DNA from: Prunella strophiata
Taxonomy: Eukaryota; Chordata; Aves; Passeriformes; Prunellidae
Assembly: GCA_036583965.1 (NCBI GenBank)
Contig: JAZBQD010000014.1
Location: 1,327,001 to 1,391,000 of the forward strand
Direction: 5' to 3'
Length of the DNA stretch: 64,000 nucleotides
This document shows, one piece after another, positions 12,601 to 26,040 of this stretch (its first letter is position 1; every line of letters begins with the position of its first letter). The position numbers and the translations under genes were made by a program. The notes under the pieces are model-generated. The model did not search any database. It was not told where the DNA came from and saw only the letters and a program-made list of their open reading frames with translations.

Positions 12601-14573
12601 CTGTTGTAAATTCCTATGCCTAAGAATAATAGGCACATTTTGCAGCCCCATTTGTATAAAGCTCTAACTTCCCTCCTTTTGTTGCTTCCTGTGGATTCTC
12701 TTGATGGGTTCTTGGTGCCTGTCCTCATGGAGATGAACCTACTTAAAGCACATGAGTAGGGTTAAAGACAATTTTTCCTAACCATGAACAGAATTTCAGT
12801 TTCTGAGCACCTCCTTTAAAAGACACAAATGGACAAAAAAAGAGAACAGCTGGCTCTGGAAAGCCCTTCCTGCTGCAATTCCATGTCCTTAGGCACAAGG
12901 TGAGATCCTGCATGGAATTGGATGTGGCCAGACCATGGGTGCAGGCTGAGAAACCAGAAGGTCTCCTGATGTCCCTGTAGTGTAAATATAATCTGCATCT
13001 TCTATAACCTTCCTCTGCCACCCTTCCTAATAATTTAATATGTCTTTGGTGCCAAAGGCTCAACACCAAAGGCAACAGCAGCTTCTGAGAGGCACAGTTT
13101 CACCTCAGAACCTGAGCTCTGCTCTGGTTCAGCAGGGTTTTGGCTTTCCTAGAGAGAATTGGATTGTTGATTGATTGATTGCATATGAGACCATTTGTCT
13201 GTCTATCCATCACACATCAGTTTAGATGGAACATTTTTTAGCAACTCGTTCAATACCTAGTTCTTCATGTTGCAAATATAACTCAGCGTCATAACTACCA
13301 TGAGATGACTTGCAATAATTTCAGGAAGATTCCAAAGCAATTTGACAGATGAACAAGCAAAGGGTCAGCATTTACTTACACCTACTTGGCATTTTTGAAG
13401 CAGAATCAGATTAGTGTATCAAGATACTTTGAATTCTTTAATTGATAGAACAAAAATTAAAAATAAAAAGGAAAAACAAGAGAAAATTGTTGTCCAGGCT
13501 GCTGCTTATTAAAGACATCTCTGCCTCGTTGGCAAATCACCTAAGAAATTTTGTTCTACCACTTCTGCTTGCTTTTCAAAAACTGATAATTGCCATTTTG
13601 CAGAAACTATCTTCTGAAGTTGCTCCAGGACTTAGTTTGACTGGACATCAGTGATGTGGCCTGGTGTAAAGACAGTGGTAGCTGAATTAAAAGGCATTTG
13701 CAAACTGAGATTGCCACAGGTGGCATTCCTCTTGCCCTGAAGGTGACAGAGGAGTTGTGCCACCTCAAAGGAAGCACAGCTCTGCAGAACTGAGCAGTTT
13801 CATCCCATGCTGGTCACTTAGATTATCTGAATGAAGGGAATATGTAAGAGGGACATGAATAAAACATTGCAATAATGTGAAGAAGAATCCAAATACTTTT
13901 CCGAACCTAATGTTTTATTTACCACTCTAAGTAGTTTAGTGCTGTTCTGGCATGTAATATTTGATGGGTATTATGTTTTATAAAGTTTGCATTGATAAAT
14001 GTATCTGCCTTTCATACAGGGGAACCACATGTTCTCCTTCCTTGAGAATAATATTGCTCTGCAAGGCTGATTACAGCTCTGTTTGAAATTCATTTCAGAT
14101 TTAAATGGTGTGGGCCAAACCGAGCCCTGGTGCAAATCTGCTTGTTCCAATGGAACTCCACCAGAGCAATGTTTGACCCTATGGGTTAATGTAATGAAAA
14201 GATAACAGCATACTGTATGATCACATAAATTAAAGATGGGAAATACCAATTAGGTCAGCTAGTCCTTACCCGGGGGACCAATTTAGAGTGTTCCCTACAC
14301 TCTGCTCTTGAGTGCTTTGCATTGTTTTAAGAAACTCGTGCAATAAGACTCGTGTCTTGGGAGACTACATGGCAGTCCATCAGATATCATGACTAAAAAC
14401 TGTTTTTTTTCAACATCCATCTCAATTTTGTAATTTTCGAATTTGTCACGAGGTTTCTGATTCATTGTAAGTAAGAGTATTTTGGGTTTTTTCCTATTGG
14501 CTTTTCACAAGATAGATCCCACGTGTTTTCAGTTATCACTTACTTTGGATTCACTCAAATAGAATACAGGAGA
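9700..14573. other. Anonymous noncoding DNA
   Basis: AT-rich unique sequence. Minor features are poly(A) at 9776-9789 and a short GATT/ATTG-type microsatellite at 13162-13181. The longest reading frame (12743-13075, minus, 110 codons) shows no domain and is judged random. Confidence 0.55.
13162..13181. repeat. Short (GATT)n microsatellite
   Basis: About five imperfect copies of the tetranucleotide GATT/ATTG. Confidence 0.6.

Positions 14574-14612
<39 letters not shown>
14574..14612. repeat. (ATT)13 microsatellite
   Basis: Thirteen perfect ATT units. In one frame this reads as poly-isoleucine inside a 96-codon ORF (14523-14813), which is therefore spurious. It is likely length-polymorphic. 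Confidence 0.93.
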
Positions 14613-16720
14613 GTAAATTGCCTAGGTCAAATAAGAATTAAAAAAATAGATTTTTTTGTCCTCACAGATGAAAAAAAACATGGAAAAGAACTGATATTAT
14701 TCTGTTGGTTTTTTATTGTTTGTTTGTGGGGTTTTTTGAGAGGAAGACTGGAAGCAGAAATACACAAGCAATTAGGAAAGGTTTTACTTTTCATCCCAGA
14801 TAACTCGAAGTAGTGCTGGAGATTCTGGGCTCAGATGAGATAAAACCCAATTTCCAGATGCATCTCCACCGTTGTATGCTCCTGGCTACAAAGCTAACAC
14901 AGACATTCAAGCTGTCATGTACCAGAGTGGTGTCAGAATGTGACTTGGGCAGCAAAACCTGGTGTCTGAGCAGAGCCATGACAGCAGTGAGAGTTTTCCT
15001 CCAGTGCCACTGGGTCATCACACAAATGCCTTGGTCCTGAGTTTGACCTTTCAGTAAAAACAAGGGTCCCCCCTCTCTAAATGGAGCAAATCTCCTTGGT
15101 TTTAGTAGGAGAGGCAGGCTTTGATCCAGAGTGTGCCAAGCAGATTCAGGGGTTGTTTAGAAATTGATTGGCTCAGTTGTGTCCTGTGCTGCCATAGTAC
15201 TTCTTGTCCAAGGCAGACTTCAAAAATTTGCTTTGGACTACCTGGCTTTTCCCACACAACAGGTAATTAACTTTGGGGTCTCTTATTGCAGAGTTTATAT
15301 TGTATCAGGTGAAGTATTTGATCAGGTAGCACAGTGCCTGCTAATGTGAATTATTCATAATTTCAAGGAGGGGGGGGGGGGGGGCACTCATACAGCCCAA
15401 CTTTGATCCTTAAATTGTTAAATGATTTGGTTTAGATGAGCAGCCTAATTTCACAAAAATCCTGAGTACATGCAATGTAATGTCAAAGACAACTTCAGAA
15501 ACCAATTTTAAACTAATCTAAATTTTCTTTTGCTGTGGTTTACCCCCAGAGGATTCTGCTTTTGCCAGAAGTCATGGCCCCTAAGAGAGATCCCTTGAAT
15601 AATTTCCTTGCTTACATGCCTTTTTGAAATGGTGCAAGAAGGTGCTGAGATACATGTAAAGTCCTTTAATGATAATGGTAGCAGTAACTATAGAAAAGCT
15701 TTTTAAAATGCATACCTATCTGAAAATACAGATCTGAAAGGACTGAAAAACAGAAAGAATGGTGAAAAGTGAGGAAAATAGAAGATAGGATGGAAAATAG
15801 AACAGTACCTAAAAAGGATCCAAGTGAAATCAATTAGAGTAACTGAAAGAACTTAGAAGCATTGGAATATTAAAGTTAACATTATATTTAATATTAACGT
15901 TAATTTTTCAAGGTCCACAACATCAGAAATGAAAGTATATTAATATTACTAGTTATGTATTGCTTAGAAAGCACACAGTAAATTTTTCTTGATTCATGAA
16001 CTCTTTTTGCAGGAATGTCACTATCCAGAAGCCACATTGTCACTGAAAGTAATAGAACTTTCTTTTTTTTTTTTCTTTTTTATTTTTAACAATTAATTGA
16101 AGGAAGAATTACAGTTTTAGAACCACTATTGCAATGGTTGTTGGGCAAAATAGCAGGCAGCCAGTCAGGTTGTTGTCTGCACTGAGTTTTGCTCAGGTGT
16201 GACTGAGTTGTTGCCTACATCTCCCCAGATCCCAGGATTTTAAGGATAAACTGTTAATTAAGAAATGAATTATTTAAATTAAACTATTTTAAGCTTAAAT
16301 TATTTTTACTTTTAACTTAATAGCTAACTACTTGTGGCTTGCAATGTGGACTTTTTTTAATCTAATTATACAATATTACCTAAATTTATGAAGGAGAAGG
16401 TGAAGAAGAAGGATTAGCTTTTGTCTTAAAATTCTGGGTTTGTTTTTTTTTTATATATATTACTATATTTTAAAACTTTAAACTCTAAGTTTTCTATTAT
16501 GTGCTATTATACACTTCTATTTAAACTATATACTTATAATCTTAGTTCTGTCATTTAATTTCAGAAGCCTTCTCCATGGCTTTAGGTCAAATGCAGTGTT
16601 CTCTTGGGGGTTAGTGTTAGTACAGAAAGTCTAAAATTTTCTGTAACTAGGGTTCTGACAACACAGCATCTTTTTTTGGAACCACACAACTCCCTAACAG
16701 GTTTTACAGTTGTTTTACAG

Positions 16721-16724
<4 letters not shown>
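14613..16724. other. Anonymous noncoding DNA with G-run
   Basis: No supported gene. It contains a 15-bp poly(G) at 15370-15384 and a very AT-rich stretch at about 16240-16560 (many TTAA, TATATA and ATTTAA words). Confidence 0.55.
15370..15384. repeat. Poly(G) tract, 15 bp
   Basis: Uninterrupted 15 G within otherwise AT-rich DNA. Such runs are prone to length errors in sequencing and replication. Confidence 0.9.

Positions 16725-16768
<44 letters not shown>
16725..16768. repeat. Poly(T) tract, 44 bp
   Basis: Longest homopolymer in the window. If it were a retroposon tail, the element would lie on the minus strand, to the right of the tract. The adjoining sequence (16769-16820) does not resemble a family I recognise, and no target duplication was found. 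Confidence 0.93.
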
Positions 16769-16769
<1 letters not shown>

Positions 16770-19700
16770 TCACCTCTGTGTCACAGGATGGCTCTCAGCT
16801 TGTGCTACAGGCCAAGTTAATTTAATTTATGCAAAATGTATATGTTGAGAAGTGAGAGCATGCAGATAAAAAATGACCAACATTGCTTCAGACAGTGCCA
16901 ACATCCTTAAATTGCCTCCCTTTTGGATCTACATTCACGAGAGAGAGGAGAACAACAGAGGATGGCACTTTGCATACTGTTTCACACATTCTAATAATAC
17001 ACCATAGACTCTTAGTTTTGCAGAAAACATCTGCTGAATTTCCATATAAAAAATTAATAAGAAAGATAAGACATAATGAAACATGGGAAAGAATAGAAGT
17101 TTTAAAGATAAATCTTATTTATAGCAGACCTCCATGAATAACTATGTTAGGTTTTAGTCAGGTCAATGACCAAGCTCAAATACACAATAAAAGATTATCT
17201 TGGGTCAACTTAAATTAAAAATGATCAATTTTCCTTTAACATTCTGAAAAGCTAAACCAAATTATTTCAGTTCAAATTAAATGTGTCATTCAGATTGAAA
17301 CAAAAGGGTTTGTTTAGCTTCTTGACTTCCATTGACTTTGTTAAAGCATAGAAATATTTAAAATACAGAGGCATTTGTAAGTCAAACTAAATCTAGATTA
17401 AAATGGGAATGTCTTTCATTTTGTAGCTACTGGAAAAAAAAAAATATTTTCAACTTTCTTTTCATAATTTCTTACAAAAAGTTACCTGGAAGTGTTACAC
17501 TCTTCTTGACCCAAATAAGCATTTTTTGTTTGTTTTCTTTATGAATAAATTTTTCAGCTGTGAGACTTGGAAAGAAAAATGGCCAGTTCAATGTCATGTA
17601 TGTATTCAGTAGCCTGAATAGAAAAAGCACACAGAAAATAATGACATAGATGTTTATGCATGGGCATTTATGCCATGGTTCCAAGGACCTATTGATTATC
17701 ATTTAGCTTTCACAAAGCTTGAGAACAAAAGATGTGTTTTCAAAGGAAATCTCTGCCTAATCAAAAACCTGAATGAACACACCTAAGCTTATTATCCTTC
17801 CTATGCAATTTCAGGAAGTAATCATCAAACAAAATAGTTTCTTCAGGATGTAGGACCTGGATAAATTTCAAAAGGAATAGCTGTAATTACTGATGTTATG
17901 TATCCATAGCTTTGTATCATGCCTGTATGCCTTGATTTCTTTCCTAAATTTTTGAGATTTTAATATTCTTGAGAAACACTAGAACAAATTTCCTTGTCTT
18001 CAGCCACAAACTGTGCTGTAGTGGAATGGTTCCAAGTCCTCATGGCTCAAGTCATCTTGTGGGGGACCCTCTCTAAGGAAGAAAAATTTCCCAGACAGCT
18101 CCTGGTTTTGGGATCTACCAGGGCAGTTGACAGATAATTGATTCTAATCCAAATGTTCCCAAAAAAATATTTTTATCTAATGAGCTTCTCAGAAGTCTAT
18201 AATGTGGGACACTTGACAAGTTTGCATGTCAGGGAGTTCCAAAAGTTGGTAAGCAAATGCTGACTGGTGCTAGATTCCTGGTGTGCAGGAGACTGATTCC
18301 TGAGCAGTGGAGTTCTCGTTCTTCTTTTGCCCTGTCACTTTTTCTTTGCCATCCCCTGTAAAACCTGTTTCTTTGTGTTGACAGGCTGGTACTCAATGTA
18401 TGAAATGGAATAATTTGTTTTGCACTCATTGTAACTTTGTGTGATTTGACCTTTGTCTTCCTTTCTCATCTTTGACTTACACGTGCCATGCTTCCTTTTT
18501 ACCCTGTCTTTAATTGTTATGATTGTGCACATTTCACATTTCCTTAGGCTCTGAGATTTCTGAGTGCTGCATAAGTTCATATTACAGCTCAAATGAAAAA
18601 ATCAGTGAGAAAGCTCAGAGCTGAGGAAAAGGCCGATTTCTTGCTTTTCTTTAGTTGCTACAAACCTTGGTTATTGACAAAAACTTCCTTGTATACAAAA
18701 GCACAAGGGGGCAGCATTACATTAAAATAAATTGTTGCACTCTGTGTGTGAGTGTGTGTGTGTCTATGTGTGTGTACTGAAGAATAATCATGTAGGTAAT
18801 GCTAAGGTTGCAGGAAAAAAATTGCTATTTGAGTTTGTTCAGAATGCCTTATTAGTTTACTTGTCTTGATGGCACTGGTAAGCTAGAGGGAAAAAAAATT
18901 CTGAGGCTGTGGAGAGTTTTTTACTTACTTTCTCTTGTGTGGCAGATCTTTCATATATCTTCCTTTCCCTGCTTTCCCTCATCAACTAAATATTTATTTG
19001 TGTTTTAAGGGCCAGCACAGCTTTTCAGAAGATTTTCATGACTAGTTGGCATGGATAACAACCCTTTGCTCCCTCATCAATACAGGACAGGGCTCTGGAC
19101 TGCAAAGGATTTCTGCCAGCCTTGGGAACTTTCAAAATTGATCACCAAGGACCTATTTGGAAAAAAAAAAAAAGCAGTTGAAATGGCTTGTTCTGTTGTG
19201 GTAATGCTTGTATTAACACTCTGAACAGCTGGCTTGATACAGATCCTTAAAAATGTGGGTTTGGGTGGAAATACTTTACTGTAGAGGTTTACCTTCAAAG
19301 AGCAAGAGTGTTCCTAATGGCTTTGCAAGGATCTGGTCATGCCCACAGTGTTCTCACTGCTCTCCTGTCATTCATTACAAACTGTTATTTTCCTGATTTT
19401 GAGTAATTGAAATCCCCAGTGTCTTTTTGTATGGAATTAATAATCTGAACCACTTTCTAAAACCTGAATTCTGCCTCTGTAGATCTGTCACTTTCAGTTT
19501 ACATTGACTGCAAGGTCTGACCACTCTTTGCTGGGTGGGTCATTTTGGTGCTGTGCATCAAAAGGCAATCTAGTAATTTTTTTCCAGGAGGTGTAGTGTC
19601 AAGGATAGCTAATTGAAGTGGCTCTAGAATGGTTCAAAACATCTGAAATATGAAAGTGCATTGCCTGTATTTTTTGGTTTTCAACTCAGTTTTAGAAAAG

Positions 19701-21379
19701 AGGATTTGTACACTTAGGGACAAGTCTACATGCCAGTTGAAAGAATGGCATCATTGTCTAGGGAAGGGTGTCAGTATTTGGTTGCAAAGACCTAACTCCA
19801 GCTATCATTTAGGTTTTGTCTCTAAGGATGCAAATATTTTCCATATTATTTAGCATCACCTTCTGGAAGCACTCCAGGGAGTATTGTGTAATTCCACTTG
19901 TGTGAATGACTGCCTCCACTCGTGTTAATACATCCACACATCATTCTCACAGTCTTTTATATAATTCACATCTGGAAAGGAGAGTCAAAAAGGCTCTTCC
20001 AAGGCCTGATTCTCTGAGACCCCCTCACCAGGTATTCAGTTTTCTGGGGTTGTCTTAGAAGATAAAGAGAAATTATTGCACCACATAGTTAAAACTAAAA
20101 AATTGGTGTCTGGCTGTTGGCCGCATCAGTAACCACAAATGCCATTAATCTTTGACACTTGTCAGTCCTCCATCTAAGGAATTGACTGCTGCTTCATTTC
20201 CCTGCCAGAAAGGCCTGAGTAGTTTATAAAATTTGGACTTCAGGACTGAACAAGCATTAAATTGAAAGGTTGCTAATAAAATTTATTTTAATTTTTTTTT
20301 TCTCTCAGTATGCTCAGAACCTACAAAGATGACAAAGGACCCTGTTTTAAGAAGGAAAATTTATGATAGTAACTTCAAGATAAAAATATTTGAGAGAATA
20401 CTTTTATTGCGCTTTTTCTTCCAGTTCTTTCCTTAAGTGAAAAATAAGCATTTATTTTCAAGTCAAATTAATGGGCCATGTCACTCAGTTTGAGTTCTGT
20501 CACCATGTTGCTATTATAAGTAATCTGACGATGAACTTTGGGCTTAGAAATGGTTTTAAAACTATAAAAATGTTTCATTTCCTTCCAACAAACTTTCATC
20601 TTTGTATTTCACTCTTTCAGCTGTGTTTTTGACCTGTTATTATGGTAAGTTTAGCCTTATGTACTTGGACTATTTTTCCCTGATTTTTGTGCTTGGCAAC
20701 TGTGAGAGCCTCTCTCTGCTCTTTTTTATTTTTCCTCAAGTTTTTTAAAATGCCATCTTCCCACTGTTTTGGAAATCTAATTATAATTATTATATCTAAT
20801 TATTATAGGTGTCTTTTCTTCATAAAAAAACCAAAATAACTGTATGGGAAGACCATTTTGGAGAATTTTTCTCTTTTTTTTCTACAAAAAACCATGACAA
20901 TTGATACCATCTGCCCCTGTTTTTCACATGGGTCAATAGGTGTTGAGGTTATTGAGTCTTTTAGTCATATCAGATCATCAAAGAGATACCTTTTCTTCCT
21001 CAAGAGAAATTATTTGTGTGTATCTTACCAATCACATCTGCTTCAATATGACATGGTTTATATCTATATGTTCTGGTATCTGCTATCTGGAGATTTGAAC
21101 AGGGGTTTTATTTCTGTCTTTCTGTCTCCATTCTCCCCAAAAAGGTTTATTCTGACATGAAGCAGTTTAAGCAATTTTTCAGTCTAGTGACAAGAGTCAG
21201 CACACACCTTGTGTTGTGCTGCTTGTACAGCAGGTTCATCCTTGGTGGAATGCCTGGGACTCATCTCCTCTTTCCATGGTTACATCCTAGTGAATTCCAG
21301 CTTTAGTTACCTGCCACAGTAAAAGTGTAAAGAACTGTTTTTTAAAAAAAAAATGTTGTAGAGAGAATTATTTGTAGCC
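16769..21379. other. Anonymous noncoding DNA
   Basis: Unique AT-rich sequence with small reading frames only. It holds a GT-rich microsatellite at 18742-18775 and short A or T runs. No gene or transposon was recognised. Confidence 0.55.
18742..18775. repeat. Imperfect (TG)n microsatellite
   Basis: Alternating TG with A, C and T interruptions over about 34 bp. Confidence 0.8.
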
Positions 21380-21404
21380 AAAAAAAAAAAAAAAAAAAAA
21401 AAAA
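21380..21404. repeat. Poly(A) tract, 25 bp
   Basis: Uninterrupted 25 A. It is one of only two longer A runs on the plus strand; the other long homopolymers are T. Confidence 0.9.
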
Positions 21405-21794
21405 GAACCCAATCATAGTTGAAACATCATTTGATTAATTCTTTTTTATTAATTTATTTTGAGTGTTTTTTCCACAATATTGTCCTACATTTGATTCAGG
21501 TAAAGTAGTATTCCTTCTACATCAAGTACTCCCCCATTTGGAGCTGTTAACTGAGATCAATGAGTAGGGTTAGACTGAGATTTAGGACACTACATCTCTA
21601 GAAGAAGAAAAATTTCAACCATTGAAAGTCCTTTGGCTATAAATGTGGGGCAAAACAGGCAGCTAAAAGTAAGGAGGAGCTCTTTTGGTCAGTTTTGCCA
21701 AAAAAACGCAGTTTTTTGCTTTTTCATGTTATTGAAAACTAGCTATCAACTTTTCATTGGGACACTTAAGCATCCTGCAAGTTTGGGGGTTTTT

Positions 21795-21842
21795 TTAAGG
21801 GGGTTGGACTGCATTACTCCTATCTCTAAAATGAACTCAACA
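21795..21842 (+). mobile_element. Possible degenerate CR1 LINE 3' fragment
   Basis: The string 'agggggttggactgcattac' resembles the 'ggggttggactagatgatc' segment that lies shortly before the 3' end of avian CR1 elements read in the sense direction. The rest is too diverged to align by eye, and the terminal octamer repeat is missing. A chance match cannot be excluded. Confidence 0.3.
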
Positions 21843-22078
21843 TCAAGATTTAATTTACAGTTTGTTTCTTTGACTTAGCTCTTCCTTCCATTCAAACAAT
21901 AGATGCTCAATAATGATTTTTATTTAAATCCACAGCCACTGTCATCTTCCCCCAGTTTATGGTCATTTTTTACCCCTTATAAGCTGAAGGAAAAGGGGAT
22001 GCATTCTCCAACACCTTGATTCTGAAAATACCTCAATATTAGGGTGAAGCAGCTTATAAAAATATTTTTTTTTAAAAA

Positions 22079-22119
22079 AAGAGGTCTTTTCCAGCTGAAG
22101 AAATCCCATGATTCTTGCC
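22079..22119 (+). mobile_element. Possible degenerate CR1 LINE 3' end
   Basis: The stretch 'gaggtcttttccagctga' followed by 'cccatgattctt' resembles the CR1 sense 3' end (ggtcccttccaaccca...attctatgattct). It lies about 280 bp after the similar remnant at 21795, so both could belong to one split element, or neither may be real. Confidence 0.35.
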
Positions 22120-25100
22120 CTTGGTTAGCTGGCTCCTCACTCAGGCTGCAGTGAAGTTGTGTGCCAGGGAAAGAACATTCTGGCCAGAGCCAGATGCTCT
22201 TTGAGCAATTCCAGGGAAGTTTTCAAGACTGGGAAAGCAGCACTGCACAGTGCAGAGTAACACATGTGTCTTACTGCCTTGTTATACATAAAACTAGCAT
22301 GCTCTTGATAAATTAGGAGGCATTTTTTTCCTTTGATGTTCCTCTTGCAAGCAGCATGACATAACATTCTGGAGTGTCCAAAGGCTACTTAATCCTTACA
22401 TGTTATTTGTAGGCAGCTTTTCTAATTTTATTGTATTTTTATGGTGAGATTTTATAATAAATAGGCTTATTCTCTAAGTAAAAATACAAAACAAAAACAT
22501 GAACTATTGGGTGTTCATCAAGGTTGGTGGTGTAAAGGAAGAAGTAAATAGCATTTGCCTTCTGCCTATAACTGAGAATAGAGGTAAAGAATTGATCTAT
22601 TATTCAGAGGTGCTGCCCTTTGTAATTCCCATTGACTTTGGGCTACATATCCAGGTGCTTAAGTGAGATAAATTTTTAACATGCAAAGCTGGAAGTGATG
22701 TTTTGGCAGAGGGTCCCATTTTTTCCCTGCAATTTCTCCCTTTTCAACTTTTAATTTTATTTTTTTAGTTGATTGCTTTTCCTAAACTTGACTGGGTCTT
22801 AAAATCTTAATGTAATATTTTGTTTCACTTTTTTTTTTCTTTTGAAATTAATGATTATACCAGATTATTTCCTCAGGTTATTTCAGCTTCCATAAAGGAG
22901 ACATGAGTATTAGGGGGAAAATGGGTAATATTGCTGTGTGTTAAATTCATTTTATTCTCTCTAAGTATTGGACAAAAGGCAAATCTAATTAATTAAGAAA
23001 GGCTGATTTGTATAAACTTATGTGTTCCTTAGGGGTTTTAAGAGGAGACAGTGGGCTTCATATCTGTGTTGAAATGCACGGACATTTTTAGCTTGGGTGT
23101 GTTATTCAACTGTATAGTGCAAGTTTGTGATCTAGAAAGTCATTCTGGTTCAAATATGTAGAAAAAATTCCTGAACAATGTAGAGAAAAGCTTCCTTGGC
23201 ACAGGCTGAGTGAGCTGGCCATCTTTGCCAGCAATCCTCACTGCAACACGGTCATTGTTGGGGTAATCTTGTTGGGGATTGTGTATGGGGAATCTTGTTT
23301 TCTGAATCCAGCTCAAAGATGAGAGATGTTGAAATGAGTTCAGAATTAAGACCCCTCCTCATGGACACACAATTCAAACTTCAACATGATGCTGAACCTC
23401 CTTGTGCTTTCCCATGTGTAAAAATGGATAACCCTTCCTCCAGAGAATGATATCAAATGTTTTCTGAAGAAGAATCAGCTCTGTAAGACATCTGATATCA
23501 GAGAAATGGGTGTTTTACAAATAAGACTAGTTGTTTACCTGAACTAAAGAGGGAAGGAGGTAATGGGCATGGGTAAGGAAAGCAGACATAGAATTTGTCA
23601 TAGGAACACAATTCTAAACACATATGAAGGGAACAACTGCTCCCTTCCCTGAAACTTGCATGGTGTATACACAGAGGATAGTAGCTAATTTGTTTCTCCT
23701 TTCCTAAATTTAAGAAGAAAACTCTGTACTTTCTTCAAAAGGGAGTACCTCCAGTTCCTCTGCATTTGTCCCACTCTGGCCACAGACATCACTGCACTTA
23801 TTCTATTAATGGAAAACGTTTCAGGAAACTTCCTGATGCTGCTCAAGTGTGTCACTCCCCTGTGCTAGACCCTTAAAAGCATGGAATTACCAGATTCAGA
23901 GACACCTCTTAACCTCCCCTCACACCCACACAGCATGTCTCTATTGACAGTGACAGATACTGCATCTTAATAGGGAACCTACTTCAGCCTCCAGCAGAGA
24001 AGGAAGCACTCTACTCATTAATCTCCTTCAGAGTATAGTCTGAACCCTTATTTACAGCCTCAGCAACATTAGCAAGCGTTCTGTGTTGACATATGCACAC
24101 AGGTTAGGCGTGTCAGACAGGATGAGCTTCTGGGGGAAGCTGATGTTTTAATGAAGGCTTTGCCTCCTCCCCGTCACGGGGAAGCGCTGCCGGCTCTGCC
24201 GCTCGCCATCTGTACAGCAGCATCCCAATGGCACTCCTCATCAATCCCAGCCCACCCCCTGCAACAAAACACCAAACTGGGTTTGGTGGGAGGCTTCAAT
24301 CAGCTCCTCGTTGCTGTGGTAGTGGACAAGACATGAAACCCTGGCAAAAGAGCAGGTGTTTATACAAAATTATCTCTGTTTCATGATCTGCGTTTGGGCC
24401 CTTCCACTTATGTTTGATGGGAAGCAATGCTTTCCTCCACTTGCCAAGACAGGGGGAAAAAAATAATTTAAAACTATTTCAGAAGCTTGTATGAATCACT
24501 CTGTTGTCTCATGAAAACCTGATCTGGGCAAAATCAGTGCAAAGTCTTGAATGTTCTGCAGCTGAAATCATTATGTGGCAGATGTACTCAGAAAGTTGGA
24601 TAAGCAAATAGCTTTGTGTTTTTTACCACCTACATTTCAGAGTGCTGGGAAAAGTCTAGGTGTTAGTTGAAAGCTTATCATATGCTAAAAATGTAATACT
24701 GTCAATGCTACAAAAGGGCCTGTTTGTTTTGAGCTGGTTATCTATACTAAGGATTAGGAATCAGTTATTTTGGTAGGGCTTAAAGAAAACTGAGGGATGC
24801 TCTGGGAGAGAAAGGTAATGTTTAATTTAAAAACAAATATTGCTCATGGTATTAGAGGGATACTGTACACTAGAAATTTAATGCCAGTACTCAAAATAAA
24901 AATAAAAAAAACATTGTGGCTGGTGCATGAGACTAGAAAGTCTCAGCTTTGGCAGGGTCTTCCACTTGCAGTGATGCCTCCAGGAGCACATCTGTGCAAG
25001 TGTGCCAACTCAGGGTGGATCAGCTTTCAGAGTACATCTGTAATATGGTTTTCCAGCTTCCTAGAACCCATCCAGGCTGGGGGGTTTGAAGGGTGAGGCA

Positions 25101-25799
25101 TCTGGCTTGTCTGAACACACCTGTGTGAAAGCATCTGGAGATGTTCTGGCACCTGAAGGAGAACTGGGTGAGGCATTGTACTTCAGAGAGTTTCACAGGT
25201 GAGTGGTTGGCCATGCATCAACGTTCTGCCTGTGTTCTCATGTTAAGTACAGGAATTAAAAAGGACATCTGCGAGCTTGATTCCTCCTATTATGTCCTAA
25301 CTTGCCAATAATATTGACTAGCCAAGCTCTTCTCAGAAGAAATAGTACTAGTTTCTTTAACAGGATGGGGACAGACCCGAGGGAGAAGGGAAAGTAACCT
25401 GTATGTCACTCTTACATATAGGGCCATATATTCTGAACTCATGACTCTTTGTCTTGCTATGCTTTATATTAACCCATTTAATTTAATACAGATTGGGTCT
25501 CTATCTCTTCCTGTTAAATTCACTTGACCCTTCCTTGCTCACCTATATAAATTCCAATATAGATTTTTTTTTGAGGGATATCATCTGAAATGTTTTATTC
25601 ATGGTACAAAATCATACATTAGTATCACTGTGTCTGATCCTTTGAATAATGATTGCTTGAAAACATGCTTTTTATCTGATCAAATGCTTAGCAACTCCAT
25701 ATTGGATAAGGGTTATGGGCCATTAGCCACTAGATACAAGACATCCCTTAAAATGCAGGGGGATAGTCACTGCAACTTCTTCAAATTTATCTTAAATTT
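22120..25799. other. Anonymous noncoding DNA
   Basis: Unique sequence. Reading frames are short and random-looking. Composition rises briefly in G+C and CpG at 24165-24215, around the near-perfect palindrome ccccgtcacgggg (24169-24181). No gene was recognised. Confidence 0.5.
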
Positions 25800-26040
25800 T
25801 CTCTAATACTTCATTAACTGGATTAGGGTCACCTGCTGTGTTTTACAGCACTATTCTGTATTGTTCCAATAGCCTGCATGGAATGAACACAAGATTTATC
25901 AATAATCTTAATTAGCAAGCAGTAATAAACTAACTCGGGGACACAGCAGCTCACCATATTTGCTTCTATGCCCCTGTAATTTTTCTGAAAACAATTATTA
26001 CAATTGAGATATATGGAAGCAGATTTCAAAGAGTGTGCTC
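25800..26040. other. Candidate conserved noncoding block (unverified)
   Basis: Balanced, non-repetitive sequence rich in TAAT/ATTA words (for example 'atcaataatcttaattagc' and 'aacaattattacaattgag'), a texture often seen in vertebrate developmental enhancers. This is a judgement from composition alone; no alignment was possible. Confidence 0.22.
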
